From positions 744,001 to 808,000 of the forward strand of contig NZ_SODU01000001.1 of the NCBI RefSeq assembly GCF_004366075.1: a stretch of DNA of 64,000 nt. The letters are read 5' to 3'. The DNA comes from Kribbella pratensis. Lineage in GTDB: Bacteria > Actinomycetota > Actinomycetes > Propionibacteriales > Kribbellaceae. A model generated the notes under the pieces. It saw only the letters and a program-made list of their open reading frames with translations, had not been told where the DNA came from and ran no database searches. Of this stretch, positions 50,932 through 59,819 are shown piece after piece (the stretch's first letter is position 1; each line of letters opens with the position of its first letter). The translations under genes were made by a program, and so were the position numbers.

Positions 50932-51801
50932 TCACCCGTCGAGGAAGATCCGCTGCAGCATGTGCCAATCCTGCGGGTGCTCGGCGATCCCGAGCGCGAA
51001 GGCGTCGGCGCAGCGCTGGGTCATCGCCGCCGCGCCCCCCTCGGGATCGACCACGTCGTGGAAGGTGATGACGAGCTCCGGGCCGTCGTAGTGCAGCGTC
51101 GCCGGGATCAGCGGTGCGCCGGTCTTCAGACTCAAGGCGGCCGGTCCGGCCGGCATCCGCGACGGCCGGCCGAAGAACGTAACCGGGACACCGCGCTCGG
51201 ACAGGTCTCGGTCGGCGACCAGGCACACGAATCCCCCGGCCCGCAAACGGTCCGCGAGTACGCCGGTGACGTCGTCGTCACCGCCCGTCAGCGGAAGCAC
51301 CTCCATGCCGAGCTTCTTCCGGTACGCGATGAAGCGGTCGAACAGCGACTCCGGCTGCAGGCGTTCCGCGACCGTCGACACCGGCATCCCGGTCAGTCCG
51401 GCCCAGGCGCCCGCGTGGTCGTAGTTCGCCAGGTGTGGCAGCGCGCAGATCACGCCCTGCCCTGCGGCGTAGGCGTCCCGCAGCACCTTCTCGTTCACCG
51501 TCCGGACCCGGCCGACGATCTCCTCGTCGGACCACTCGGGCAGGCGGAACGCCTCCTGCCAGTAGCGCAGGTACGACCGCATCCCGGCGTGCGTGAGCTC
51601 GTCGATCTGGGCCTCGCCTGCTTCCGGACGTACGGCGGCCAGGTTGCCGCGCAATCGCCGTACGCCGCGGCCGTTGCGGCAGAACGTGCGGTCCGCGGCG
51701 AGCTGGAACAGCCACGTGACCGTCCGCTCGGGCAGGCGTCGTACCAGGGTCCAGGCGAGCGCGAAGGCCAGGTCTACGACCCGGTGCCGGACCCGTTCCA
51801 T
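50932..51801 (-). CDS. patA: Phosphatidylinositol mannoside acyltransferase
   Basis: A 289-residue LpxL/HtrB-type acyltransferase. The HxxxxD motif is HLANYDHAG. It acylates the mannose of PIM with an acyl-CoA at the cytoplasmic face of the membrane. N-terminal hydrophobic helix near residues 10-25. It overlaps the pgsA stop by one base pair-step (ATGA). The order pgsA–patA–pimA matches the mycobacterial PIM operon. Confidence 0.92.
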   Translation of the reverse strand: MERVRHRVVDLAFALAWTLVRRLPERTVTWLFQLAADRTFCRNGRGVRRLRGNLAAVRPEAGEAQIDELTHAGMRSYLRYWQEAFRLPEWSDEEIVGRVRTVNEKVLRDAYAAGQGVICALPHLANYDHAGAWAGLTGMPVSTVAERLQPESLFDRFIAYRKKLGMEVLPLTGGDDDVTGVLADRLRAGGFVCLVADRDLSERGVPVTFFGRPSRMPAGPAALSLKTGAPLIPATLHYDGPELVITFHDVVDPEGGAAAMTQRCADAFALGIAEHPQDWHMLQRIFLDG

Positions 51802-52454
51802 CAGGCCTTGGGGTCCGGCGGCGTGTCGAGGCCCGCGTTGGACGGGTCGGCCAGGACCTGCTTGCGCACCGAGAGCGACCGCTGGACAACGGTGATCGTG
51901 CTCGCCGCGGCGACGTACCAGATCACGATCTCCAGCAGGATCGGCAAGTTGAACACGTCGGAGAAGAACGCGAGGACCAGCGTGAACACCAGGCGGTCAG
52001 CGCGTTCGGCGAGGCCACCGCTCGCCTTCAGCCCGAGGCTTTCCGCCTTGGCCCGCGCGTACGACGTGACCGCGCCCATCACCAGCGCCCACAGCGTCAC
52101 GGCCGCCATCAGCGTCGAGTCGCCGGCGTGCGAGTTCGCGTAGAACATCACCAGGCCGCCGTAGACCGCGCCGTCGGCGATCCGGTCCAGCGTCGAGTCG
52201 AGGAACGAGCCCCACTTCGACGACGTACCCGACGTCCGGGCCATGTGGCCGTCGATCAGATCCGAGAACACGAAACAGGTGATGACCACCGTGCCGAGCC
52301 ACAGCTGGCCGCGCGGGAAGAAGATCAGCGCTCCGGCGGACACACCGATGGTGCCCACCAGCGTGACCACGTCGGCGCTCACACCGAGCTTGAGCAGGAG
52401 GGTGGCGATCGGCGTGATCACCTTGGTCCAGAACTGCCGGAATCTGTTAAGCAT
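51801..52454 (-). CDS. pgsA: Phosphatidylinositol phosphate synthase
   Basis: A 217-residue CDP-alcohol phosphatidyltransferase that joins CDP-diacylglycerol and inositol-1-phosphate. The family motif DxxDGxxARx8GxxxDxxxD is intact in DLIDGHMARTSGTSSKWG and LDSTLDRIAD. About six membrane helices. The start at ATG 52454 (MLNRFRQFW) fits the usual N-terminus; the frame is open to 52502 but without support. No ribosome site was seen. First gene of the PIM part of the operon after the inserted block. Confidence 0.93.
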   Translation of the reverse strand: MLNRFRQFWTKVITPIATLLLKLGVSADVVTLVGTIGVSAGALIFFPRGQLWLGTVVITCFVFSDLIDGHMARTSGTSSKWGSFLDSTLDRIADGAVYGGLVMFYANSHAGDSTLMAAVTLWALVMGAVTSYARAKAESLGLKASGGLAERADRLVFTLVLAFFSDVFNLPILLEIVIWYVAAASTITVVQRSLSVRKQVLADPSNAGLDTPPDPKA

Positions 52455-52562
52455 GGCGACGCGATCGTAGTTCACCAGGGTCACAGCCAGGTGACGCGGC
52501 ACGGGTTTCGGCCTGCGTCGGGCCCCCGCACGGAGGATGCTGGGGGTGAGGAGGTGACCGGC

Positions 52563-53525
52563 ATGGCTCGCAGGCAGCTCGCGCGCGGGCTCGTCCTCCT
52601 GCTCGCGGCGAGTGGTTGCGCCGCCGGTTGCTCCGTCGCGCAGCGCGCCAACGGCACTGCGCCGGCGCCCGTGCCGCCCTCGGTGGTCATCCCGACCGTC
52701 ATCGCTCCCCCACAGCCCGAGGGACTCGACGGTACGTCGGCGGCGCCCGGGCCACAGGTGTGTACGGCGATCACGCGCCCGCTGACCGCGAAGTTCCGCG
52801 GCCCGGTCACGGCCAAGCCGGGCGCCTGGAACGACGGCGGACTTCCGGCGATGGACCTCTGCACCCTGCTGCTCGGAGACCGGCCGGTCACGATCGGCGT
52901 GAGCGCGCTGCCGATCCAGCCGGACACGCTCAGCCGGCTCGTGGAGAATCCCGGGGCGGTCGAGTCGCTGCCGGAGCTCGGGCCGGAAGCAACCATCAGC
53001 GAGTCACGGATCGTCTTCCGGGTCGCAGACCGTGCGGTGCGGATCAGCCCGGCCGGCGGCATCGACCGCGATCCCGCGGACGGGATCGAGAAGGCGCGCG
53101 CGATCGCGATCGCGCTGGCCGCGCGGGACGCCGTACCCCGCACCCTGCGGCCGGCCCGGCAGTCGGACCAGACGTGTCAGCTGTCGACCGCGGCGGCCGA
53201 GCGGTTCATCCAGCTGCAGGTGCAACTGCGGCGGGACTACCGGGTGAAAGGAGCGCTCACCTGCATCTGGGGAACGTACGACGCGACCGTCTCGATCGTG
53301 GAGGCGTTCGACCAGGCCACGATCCCGGAGGCGCAGCAGGTCCCGCCGCCACGGTTCGCGCCGATCGGGCAGCCCGGGTACTACCTCCCCGAGGCCGGCG
53401 AACTCGTCTTCCGCCAGGGCCGCCGGGTCGTCCGCGTCACCGCGCTGACGAACCCACCGCGCGAGGTCACCCTGGCCACGCTCACCAACCTGGTCGACCC
53501 GATGCTCCCACTCTTCTTGCGCTGA
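52563..53525 (+). CDS. Lipoprotein of unknown function
   Basis: A 320-residue protein with a lipoprotein signal (LVLLLAASGCAAGC; either Cys could be lipidated), then a Pro-rich linker and a domain with conserved Cys residues (VCTAITRPL, MDLCTLL, TCQLS, ALTCIWG) reminiscent of actinobacterial DUF3558-type lipoproteins. GAGGAGG precedes the ATG. It is transcribed opposite to pgsA and opens the three-gene block inside the PIM operon. Its 3' end lies in 15-base tandem repeats. Confidence 0.75.
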   Translation: MARRQLARGLVLLLAASGCAAGCSVAQRANGTAPAPVPPSVVIPTVIAPPQPEGLDGTSAAPGPQVCTAITRPLTAKFRGPVTAKPGAWNDGGLPAMDLCTLLLGDRPVTIGVSALPIQPDTLSRLVENPGAVESLPELGPEATISESRIVFRVADRAVRISPAGGIDRDPADGIEKARAIAIALAARDAVPRTLRPARQSDQTCQLSTAAAERFIQLQVQLRRDYRVKGALTCIWGTYDATVSIVEAFDQATIPEAQQVPPPRFAPIGQPGYYLPEAGELVFRQGRRVVRVTALTNPPREVTLATLTNLVDPMLPLFLR

Positions 53526-53557
53526 ATCTTCTTGCGCTGAATCTTCTGGCGCTGAAC
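53513..53557 (+). repeat. Three 15-base tandem repeats across a stop codon
   Basis: CTTCTTGCGCTGAAT occurs twice in succession (53513-53527, 53528-53542) and again with changes (53543-53557); a partial fourth unit follows. The stop codon of the lipoprotein gene is inside the first unit. Because the unit is a multiple of three, changes in copy number would not shift the frame of the lipoprotein gene. Confidence 0.75.
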
Positions 53558-53612
53558 TTTCTGGTCCAGACCGGCGTCCAACCACCATCTAGCAGCAATG
53601 GGGGTGGTGGAA

Positions 53613-54530
53613 ATGCGCACACTTCTCAGGTACGGCGGGTTGATGGCCGCCGCGACGCTCACCACAGGACTGCTCACGGCCGGCACGGCGACGGCGGAGC
53701 AGAGCGGGACGACGGCGCCGTGCAGGATCTCGGTCGGCTCGGTGACGGCCGGCGGGGATCACCGGATGCAGACCTTCTCGGCGACAGCGCCGGTCACGAA
53801 GGTCACCGACAAGATCGTCGCGAAGGACGTCTACCCGGACGGCCAGACGAGGCTGAGCCCCGCCGTCCGGTACGGTCCGGGCGAGGGCTCGGAGTTGCAC
53901 ACCGGCCAGGTGGTGCTGGGATCGGTGCTGTACGACTTCTCGTACCGTACGCCGGTCGGCGGCGGGACGGTGTCGCAGAAGCAGCTCACGCGGGTCGGTC
54001 CGGGCTGGCAGAACTACCGGAGCCTTGACCGGTCGACGGTAGGGGCGAAATCAGTCGAATGGTCGCTCACCAATGACGGAGCTGAGTTGGAGCGCCGCAC
54101 CGTCAAGACCGAGAACGGGCGGGTCTACCGTCACATGGACGGTTGGGCGTCCAACTTCCGCGGCGTGAAGGGGATGGCGTTGATCAGCCAGACCTCGAGG
54201 TACGACACGTTCCTGATGACGCACAGCACCGGCCGGCTGTACACCGCCCGCCTCCCGCGCGTCAGCGGGCACATCATCCAGCCGGTCGTGAAGCCGATCC
54301 GGATGTCGACCTGGGGTGTGTTCGAGACACTGGTGGCCGCACCGTGCGGTCAAGGGACGATCGTCCTCGGCATCGACCGCGACACCGGCAACGGCTACCT
54401 GTACTCCGTTGGCCACGCCAACGGTCTGTCGACAGTCATCAAGGGCCTCGGCAAGGCTCCCGGCACGTTCAAGGACCCGGTGTACTTCAGCTGGACCAAG
54501 TACAGCGACCCACTGCTCTTCGGCGAATAA
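53613..54530 (+). CDS. Secreted protein, first of a tandem paralogue pair
   Basis: A 305-residue secreted protein not assigned to a known family. Signal peptide about 31 residues, ending in GTATAEQ. The mature part is beta-rich with conserved phrases shared with the next gene: GSVTAGGDHR, RVGPGWQNYRSLDRST, LYTARLP and GIDRDTGNGYLYSVGHANG. Two Cys (APCRIS and AAPCGQG) may form a disulfide. The start is ATG 53613 after GGTGG; an ATG at 53598 is a longer option. Fifteen bases separate it from its paralogue. Confidence 0.75.
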   Translation: MRTLLRYGGLMAAATLTTGLLTAGTATAEQSGTTAPCRISVGSVTAGGDHRMQTFSATAPVTKVTDKIVAKDVYPDGQTRLSPAVRYGPGEGSELHTGQVVLGSVLYDFSYRTPVGGGTVSQKQLTRVGPGWQNYRSLDRSTVGAKSVEWSLTNDGAELERRTVKTENGRVYRHMDGWASNFRGVKGMALISQTSRYDTFLMTHSTGRLYTARLPRVSGHIIQPVVKPIRMSTWGVFETLVAAPCGQGTIVLGIDRDTGNGYLYSVGHANGLSTVIKGLGKAPGTFKDPVYFSWTKYSDPLLFGE

Positions 54531-54545
54531 CCACCTGGGGGACGA

Positions 54546-55466
54546 ATGAACAAATGGACGAAGTACAGCGCAGTTCTGGCGGCGGGGGTGCTGAGCGCCG
54601 GTCTCCTGACCGGAACGGCGTCGGCGCAACCCAGCACGACCGCCCGTAGCTGCGGGCTCAATCTCGGATCGGTGACGGCCGGCGGCGATCACCGGGAGCA
54701 GGTCATCACGGAGGAGGGTGCCGTGGTCGACAACTGGATCGTCGCCAAGAACCTCTTCCCCGACGGACAGGTCCGGCTGAGCGCGACGGTCCGGTACGGC
54801 GCGGCAGAGGTCGGCGGTATGGCGCACGTGGGCCCGGTCATCATGGGTTCGACGATGTACGACAGCACCTACGTGACGGCGAACGGCCAGGGTCCCGTGA
54901 CGGAGCGGCAGCTCACCCGAGTCGGGCCCGGTTGGCAGGTCTACCGGAGTCTCGACCGGTCGACGTACGTCACCGCGACCGCGCAACGCGAGACCGAGTA
55001 CTCGCTGCACAACGACGGCACGCTCTACCGCCGCAACGTCACCTACAAGAACGGTGTGGCGAGTCGGCAGGTCACCGGATGGCAGTCCGGCTACCGGGGC
55101 GTGAAGGCGATGACGCTGATCAGCCAGACAGCGACGTACGACACGTTCCTGATGACGCTGACCTCCGGCAAGCTGTACACGGCCCGGCTGCCGTTGGCCG
55201 GCGGGCACATCATCCCGGGTGTGGTGAAACAGGTCCGGGGCTCGACGTGGCAGGGGTTCGAGAGGCTTGTCGCGGCTGCGTGCGACGACGGCGTACTGCT
55301 GCTCGGCATCGACAAGGACACCGGCTCGGCGTACCTGTACAAGGTTGGCCACGCCAACGGTGCCGCGACCTCGATCAGGATGATCCGCAAGGTGCCGGGC
55401 TCGTTCGAGGAGCCGGTCTACTTCCACTGGCAGCTCTTCAGCGGCGAGCGGCTGGCAGGCGACTGA
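54546..55466 (+). CDS. Secreted protein, second of a tandem paralogue pair
   Basis: A 306-residue secreted protein, closely related in sequence to its upstream neighbour. Signal peptide ends near GTASAQ. Shared motifs are GSVTAGGDHR, RVGPGWQVYRSLDRST, RGVKAMTLISQT and GIDKDTGSAYLYKVGHANG; the two Cys positions are kept (RSCGLN, AAACDDG). No catalytic motif is apparent, so binding or surface roles are more likely than enzymatic ones. A terminator hairpin follows after the stop. Confidence 0.75.
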   Translation: MNKWTKYSAVLAAGVLSAGLLTGTASAQPSTTARSCGLNLGSVTAGGDHREQVITEEGAVVDNWIVAKNLFPDGQVRLSATVRYGAAEVGGMAHVGPVIMGSTMYDSTYVTANGQGPVTERQLTRVGPGWQVYRSLDRSTYVTATAQRETEYSLHNDGTLYRRNVTYKNGVASRQVTGWQSGYRGVKAMTLISQTATYDTFLMTLTSGKLYTARLPLAGGHIIPGVVKQVRGSTWQGFERLVAAACDDGVLLLGIDKDTGSAYLYKVGHANGAATSIRMIRKVPGSFEEPVYFHWQLFSGERLAGD

Positions 55467-55477
55467 GCCGTGACAAC

Positions 55478-55505
55478 CGCCCCACCCGATCCGCCGGGTG
55501 GGGCG
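55478..55505. terminator. Bidirectional terminator hairpin
   Basis: CGCCCCACCCG and CGGGTGGGGCG form a perfect 11-bp stem with a 6-base loop between the convergent ends of the secreted paralogue and HIT genes. Confidence 0.8.
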
Positions 55506-55514
55506 ATTCGTTCG

Positions 55515-56084
55515 TTACGGCCAGGACTTCGCGAGGAGTGCGCGGGTGTCCGGGAGGAGTTGGGGCAGGACCTTGGTGTGGGCGATCGCCGGCATGAAGT
55601 TGGTGTCGCCGGCCCATCTCGGGACCACGTGCTGGTGCAGATGGGCCGCGATGCCGGCGCCGGCGATCTCGCCCTGGTTCATGCCGATGTTGAAGCCGTG
55701 CGCCCCCGACACCGTGCGGATCGCCTGCATCGCCTGCCGGGTCAGGGTCGAGACGTCCGCGACCTCCGCCTCGCTCAGCTCGGTGTAGTCGGCGACGTGC
55801 CGGTACGGCACGACCATCAGGTGGCCCGGGTTGTACGGGTACAGGTTCAGGACGGCGTACGCCGCCTCGCCGCGGTGCACGATCAACGCATCCGCGTCCG
55901 GCAGCCCCGGCAGCCGGCAGAACGGGCAGCCCGCACCGGCCTCGTCACTGGTGGGCTTGTTCTCGCCCTCGATGTACGCCATCCGGTGCGGCGTCCACAG
56001 CCGCATGAACGGATCGGGCACCCCGACCCCGTCCTGCCCCACCAGTTCCTCAGGTGTGTACGGCGAGTCGGGGGTGTCCGTCAT
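55515..56084 (-). CDS. HIT-domain protein of the PIM operon (Ap4A phosphorylase-like)
   Basis: A 189-residue histidine-triad protein. The active-site motif [10 protein letters not shown] (HxHxH) lies near residue 155; N-terminal FCRLPG Cys region is present. It belongs to the group of diadenosine-tetraphosphate phosphorylase-like proteins found next to thrS and pgsA in actinobacteria (Rv2613c in M. tuberculosis). ATGA overlap with thrS. It would degrade Ap4A, which synthetases themselves make. Confidence 0.9.
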   Translation of the reverse strand: MTDTPDSPYTPEELVGQDGVGVPDPFMRLWTPHRMAYIEGENKPTSDEAGAGCPFCRLPGLPDADALIVHRGEAAYAVLNLYPYNPGHLMVVPYRHVADYTELSEAEVADVSTLTRQAMQAIRTVSGAHGFNIGMNQGEIAGAGIAAHLHQHVVPRWAGDTNFMPAIAHTKVLPQLLPDTRALLAKSWP

Positions 56085-58102
56085 ACCTGAACGCGCTTCG
56101 CTACGGAGTCGACGATCTCGGACACGGCGTCGGCGATCGGTACGCCGTTCTTCTGCGTTCCGTCGCGGTACCGGAAGGAGACCGATCCGGCCGACATGTC
56201 GTCGTCGCCGGCGATCAGCATGTACGGCACCTTGGCCTTCTGGGCGTTCCGGATCTTCTTCTGCATCCGGTCGTCGGACGCGTCGACCTCGACCCGGATT
56301 CCCTGCGCCTTGAGCTGTTTGGCGATGTCGAACAGGTAGTCCACATGCCCGTCGGTGATCGGGATGCCGATCACCTGCACGGGAGCGAGCCAGGGCGGGA
56401 ACACGCCGGCGTAGTGCTCGGTCAGCACCGCGACGAACCGCTCGATCGAGCCGAAGAGCGCCCGGTGGATCATCACCGGCCGCTGCCGGGAGCCGTCCGG
56501 CGCGGTGTACTCCAGCTCGAACCTCTCCGGCAGGTTGAAGTCCAGCTGGATCGTCGACATCTGCCAGGTCCGGCCGATCGCGTCCCGGGCCTGGACGGAG
56601 ATCTTCGGGCCGTAGAACGCGGCGCCGCCCGGGTCCGGGACCAGCTCCAGGCCGGAGCCCTCGGCAACTTCCCGCAGCGTCTCGGTGGCCTCCTCCCAGA
56701 CCTCGTCGGAGCCGACGAACTTGTCCGGGTTCTTGGTGGATAGCTCGAGGTAGAAGTCGTCCAGGCCGTAGTCGGCGAGCAGGCCGAGCACGAACGTCAG
56801 CAGGTTGCGCAGCTCGTCGCGCATCTGCTCACGGGTGCAGTAGATGTGCGCGTCGTCCTGGGTGAAGCCGCGGGCGCGGGTCATACCGTGCACGACGCCG
56901 GACTTCTCCAGCCGGTAGACCGTGCCGAACTCGAACAGCCGCAGCGGCAGCTCCCGGTACGACCGGCCGCGGGCCGCGAAGATCAGGTTGTGCATCGGGC
57001 AGTTCATCGGCTTCAGGTAGTAGTCCTGGCCCTGCTTGCGGATCTGCCCGTCCGCGCCGCGCTCCTCGTCCAGGTGCATGGGCGGGTACATGCCGTCGGC
57101 GTACCAGTCCAGGTGACCGGAGGTCTCGAACAGCTGGCCCTTGGTGATGTGCGGTGAGTAGACGAACTCGTAGTCGTCCTCGACGTGCCGCTGGCGGGAG
57201 TAGTCCTCCATCACCTTCCGCAGCACGCCGCCCTTGGGGTGGAACACCGCGAGACCGGAGCCGATCTCGTCCGGGAAGCTGAACAGGTCGAGCTCGGTGC
57301 CGAGCTTGCGGTGGTCGCGCTTGGCGGCCTCCTCGAGCCTGGTCAGGTACGCCTTGAGCTCGTCGCGCGACTCCCACGCGGTGCCGTAGATCCGCTGCAG
57401 CTGCGGGTTCTTCTCGCTACCCCGCCAGTACGCCGCCGCCGTACGCATCAGCTTGAAGTTGCCGAGGTACCCCGTGGCCGGGACGTGCGGGCCGCGGCAC
57501 AGGTCCTTCCAGGCCACGCTGTCGTCGCGCCGGACGTTGTCGTAGATCGTCAGCTCGCCGCCGCCGACCTCAACACTCGCCCCCTCGGCGGCGTCGGCCG
57601 CGGAGCCCTTGATGCCGATCAGCTCGAGCTTGTACGGCTCGGTCGCGAGCTCGTCGCGCGCGTCGTCGTCGGAGACCACCCGGCGGCTGAACCGCTGCCG
57701 CTCCTTGATGATCTGCTGCATCTTCTTCTCGAGCTTGGTCAGGTCCTCCGGCGTGAACGGCGTCGGTACGTCGAAGTCGTAGTAGAACCCGTTCTCCACC
57801 GGCGGGCCGATGCCGAGCTTGGCCTCCGGGAACAGGTCCTGCACCGCCTGCGCGAGGACGTGCGCCGTCGAGTGCCGGATGATCGCCCGGCCGTCCTCCG
57901 ACGCCGCCTTGACCGGCTCGATCTCGTCGCCGTCGGCGACCACCCGGGACAGGTCCCGCAGCTCACCGTTGACCCGGGCGGCGATGGCGGAGCGGTCCTG
58001 GCCGAAGATCCCGGCGAACAGCTCCCCGATCGTCGTCGTCTCGGTCACACTCCGCTCAGCCTCGCCCTCGACGCCGATCAGGTGGACCTTGACTTCCGAC
58101 AC
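56081..58102 (-). CDS. thrS: Threonyl-tRNA synthetase, full length
   Basis: A 673-residue class II synthetase charging tRNA-Thr. Domains: TGS (1-60), N2 editing (70-230, with the [11 protein letters not shown] motif), catalytic core with class II motif 2 ([17 protein letters not shown]) and zinc ligands in MNCPMHN, DDAHIYC and PVMIHRA, and a C-terminal anticodon-binding domain. GTG 58102 is preferred to GTG 58108 because the GAGGA ribosome site is six bases from the former and adjacent to the latter. It opens the conserved thrS–HIT–pgsA–patA–pimA order. No Thr leader was seen here, unlike the short paralogue. Confidence 0.95.
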   Translation of the reverse strand: MSEVKVHLIGVEGEAERSVTETTTIGELFAGIFGQDRSAIAARVNGELRDLSRVVADGDEIEPVKAASEDGRAIIRHSTAHVLAQAVQDLFPEAKLGIGPPVENGFYYDFDVPTPFTPEDLTKLEKKMQQIIKERQRFSRRVVSDDDARDELATEPYKLELIGIKGSAADAAEGASVEVGGGELTIYDNVRRDDSVAWKDLCRGPHVPATGYLGNFKLMRTAAAYWRGSEKNPQLQRIYGTAWESRDELKAYLTRLEEAAKRDHRKLGTELDLFSFPDEIGSGLAVFHPKGGVLRKVMEDYSRQRHVEDDYEFVYSPHITKGQLFETSGHLDWYADGMYPPMHLDEERGADGQIRKQGQDYYLKPMNCPMHNLIFAARGRSYRELPLRLFEFGTVYRLEKSGVVHGMTRARGFTQDDAHIYCTREQMRDELRNLLTFVLGLLADYGLDDFYLELSTKNPDKFVGSDEVWEEATETLREVAEGSGLELVPDPGGAAFYGPKISVQARDAIGRTWQMSTIQLDFNLPERFELEYTAPDGSRQRPVMIHRALFGSIERFVAVLTEHYAGVFPPWLAPVQVIGIPITDGHVDYLFDIAKQLKAQGIRVEVDASDDRMQKKIRNAQKAKVPYMLIAGDDDMSAGSVSFRYRDGTQKNGVPIADAVSEIVDSVAKRVQV

Positions 58103-58263
58103 GTGCACTCCTCAGGTCTCGACCAGCCGAATACCGGTCACGCACAGATGGTATCGACACACCTGACGAAAGTAGGGGCCGGGACCAGCCGCTCGTCCGA
58201 TGTGCCCGGGGCACCTCCGTTTCTAGGTTCGATGTACCACAAGAACCAGGAAAGGGCCCCGGC

Positions 58264-59181
58264 GTGATCACGCTCGAAGGACTCACCAAGAGGTACGGCG
58301 GAACGACCGCCGTGGACTCGCTCGATCTCACCATCTCCCCCGGCCGGGTGACCGGCTTCCTCGGGCCGAACGGTGCCGGCAAGTCGACGACGATGCGGAT
58401 GATCCTCGGCCTCGACAGCCCGTCCGCGGGCACCGCGCTCGTCGACGGACGCCCGTACGCCGACTGGCCGCGCCCACTGACCAAGGTCGGGGCCCTGCTC
58501 GACGCCAAGGCCCTGCACCCTCGCCGGTCCGCCCGGGACCATCTGGTCGCGATGGCCCGCAGCAACGGCGTCCCGGTCACCCGCGTCGACGAGGTGCTGT
58601 CGATCGTCGGCCTCGACACCGTGACCGGGAAACGCGCCGGGCAGTTCTCGCTCGGCATGGGCCAGCGGCTCGGCATCGCCGGCGCCCTGCTCGGCGATCC
58701 CGAGGTGCTGATGTTCGACGAGCCCGTGAACGGCCTCGACCCGGACGGTGTCCGCTGGGTCCGTGAGCTGATGCGCTCGCTCGCGGCCGAGGGCCGCACG
58801 GTCTTCGTCTCCAGCCATCTGATGAGCGAGATGCAACTGACCGCCGATCAGCTGGTCGTGATCGGTCGCGGCCGCCTGATCGCGGACGCCGCGGTCGGCG
58901 ACGTGATCGCGGGGTCGTCCAGGACGACCGTCGCCGTGCGGATCCCCGACCGGACCCAGTTCGCCGTACTGCGGGACCGGCTGGCAGCGGAGGCCGAGCG
59001 GGTCGACGTCGTTCAGGAGCGACTGGTGGTGACCGGCGTACCGGCCGAACGGGTCGGCGATCTCGCCTACGAACTCGGCGTACGGCTGCACGAACTGGTG
59101 ACGGAGCGCGCGTCGCTCGAGGAGGCCTACATGGAGCTCACCGCGGACAGCGTCGAGTACGGCGTGGCGGTGGCGTCATGA
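58264..59181 (+). CDS. ABC exporter ATP-binding protein
   Basis: A 305-residue ATPase of the drug/lantibiotic-exporter type (NatA/CcmA-like). Walker A GPNGAGKS, the Q-loop region VGALLDAKALHP, signature FSLGMGQRLGIA and Walker B VLMFDEPVNGLDPDG are present. The start GTG 58264 follows AGGAAAGGG. It overlaps the DedA gene by four bases. The LSLGMxQR signature is common in bacitracin/multidrug-type exporters of actinobacteria. The partner permease is two genes down. Confidence 0.92.
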   Translation: MITLEGLTKRYGGTTAVDSLDLTISPGRVTGFLGPNGAGKSTTMRMILGLDSPSAGTALVDGRPYADWPRPLTKVGALLDAKALHPRRSARDHLVAMARSNGVPVTRVDEVLSIVGLDTVTGKRAGQFSLGMGQRLGIAGALLGDPEVLMFDEPVNGLDPDGVRWVRELMRSLAAEGRTVFVSSHLMSEMQLTADQLVVIGRGRLIADAAVGDVIAGSSRTTVAVRIPDRTQFAVLRDRLAAEAERVDVVQERLVVTGVPAERVGDLAYELGVRLHELVTERASLEEAYMELTADSVEYGVAVAS

Positions 59182-59819
59182 GCGACGCGATCCTGCAGTT
59201 CGCCCACGAACTGATGTCGTCCTGGTGGATCTACCTCGCGTTGTGGGGATTCGCCGCGCTCGACGGCTTCTTCCCGGCCATCCCGTCGGAGACGCTGGTC
59301 GTCACGGCAGGAGTGTTCGCCGCCGCCGGTGAGCCCAACCTGTACGCCGTCATCGTCGTCGCGGCGGTCGGAGCCTTCATGGGCGATCACATCTCCTACG
59401 CCCTCGGGCGCGGCGCCGGCGGACGGATGCTCGACCGGATGACGCCAGGGACCAGACGGTACGCCGCGGTGCTCTGGGCCAGGCAGGCTCTGGCCGAGCG
59501 CGGCGGGCTGGTCCTCGTTGTCGCCAGGTACGTGCCCGGAGGACGTACCGCGGTCACGCTGACGATGGGATCGGTCCGCTATCCGCTCCGGCAGTTCTCC
59601 GGGTTCGCCGCACTGGCCGCGGTCAGCTGGGGCATCTACTGCAGCCTGGTCGGATACATCGGCGGGAAGGCGTTCGAGGACAACCCGCTGAAGGGCGTGG
59701 TGCTGGGCATCGGCCTGGCGCTCGCGGTCACGCTGGTCGTCGAGGTCGTCCGGCATCGGCTCAAGAAGAGGCGTGAAGGTCAGGTAGAGGCTGAGCTCGT
59801 GGAAGTGGGTCGACGATGA
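59178..59819 (+). CDS. DedA-family membrane protein
   Basis: A 213-residue protein with about five membrane helices. It shows conserved DedA features: PAIPSETLVVTAG, GAFMGDHISYALGRGAG and VARYVPGGRTAVTL with the functional Gly/Arg. DedA proteins flip polyprenyl phosphate or phospholipids across the membrane. The gene is tightly packed (ATGA) between an ABC ATPase and permease, which is an unusual position. Confidence 0.9.
   Translation: MSDAILQFAHELMSSWWIYLALWGFAALDGFFPAIPSETLVVTAGVFAAAGEPNLYAVIVVAAVGAFMGDHISYALGRGAGGRMLDRMTPGTRRYAAVLWARQALAERGGLVLVVARYVPGGRTAVTLTMGSVRYPLRQFSGFAALAAVSWGIYCSLVGYIGGKAFEDNPLKGVVLGIGLALAVTLVVEVVRHRLKKRREGQVEAELVEVGRR

Noticed and set aside
58109..58260. Thr leader upstream of full-length thrS
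   Set aside because: The upstream gap has no short frame with Thr codons and no terminator-like hairpin; attenuation is only suggested for the short paralogue.
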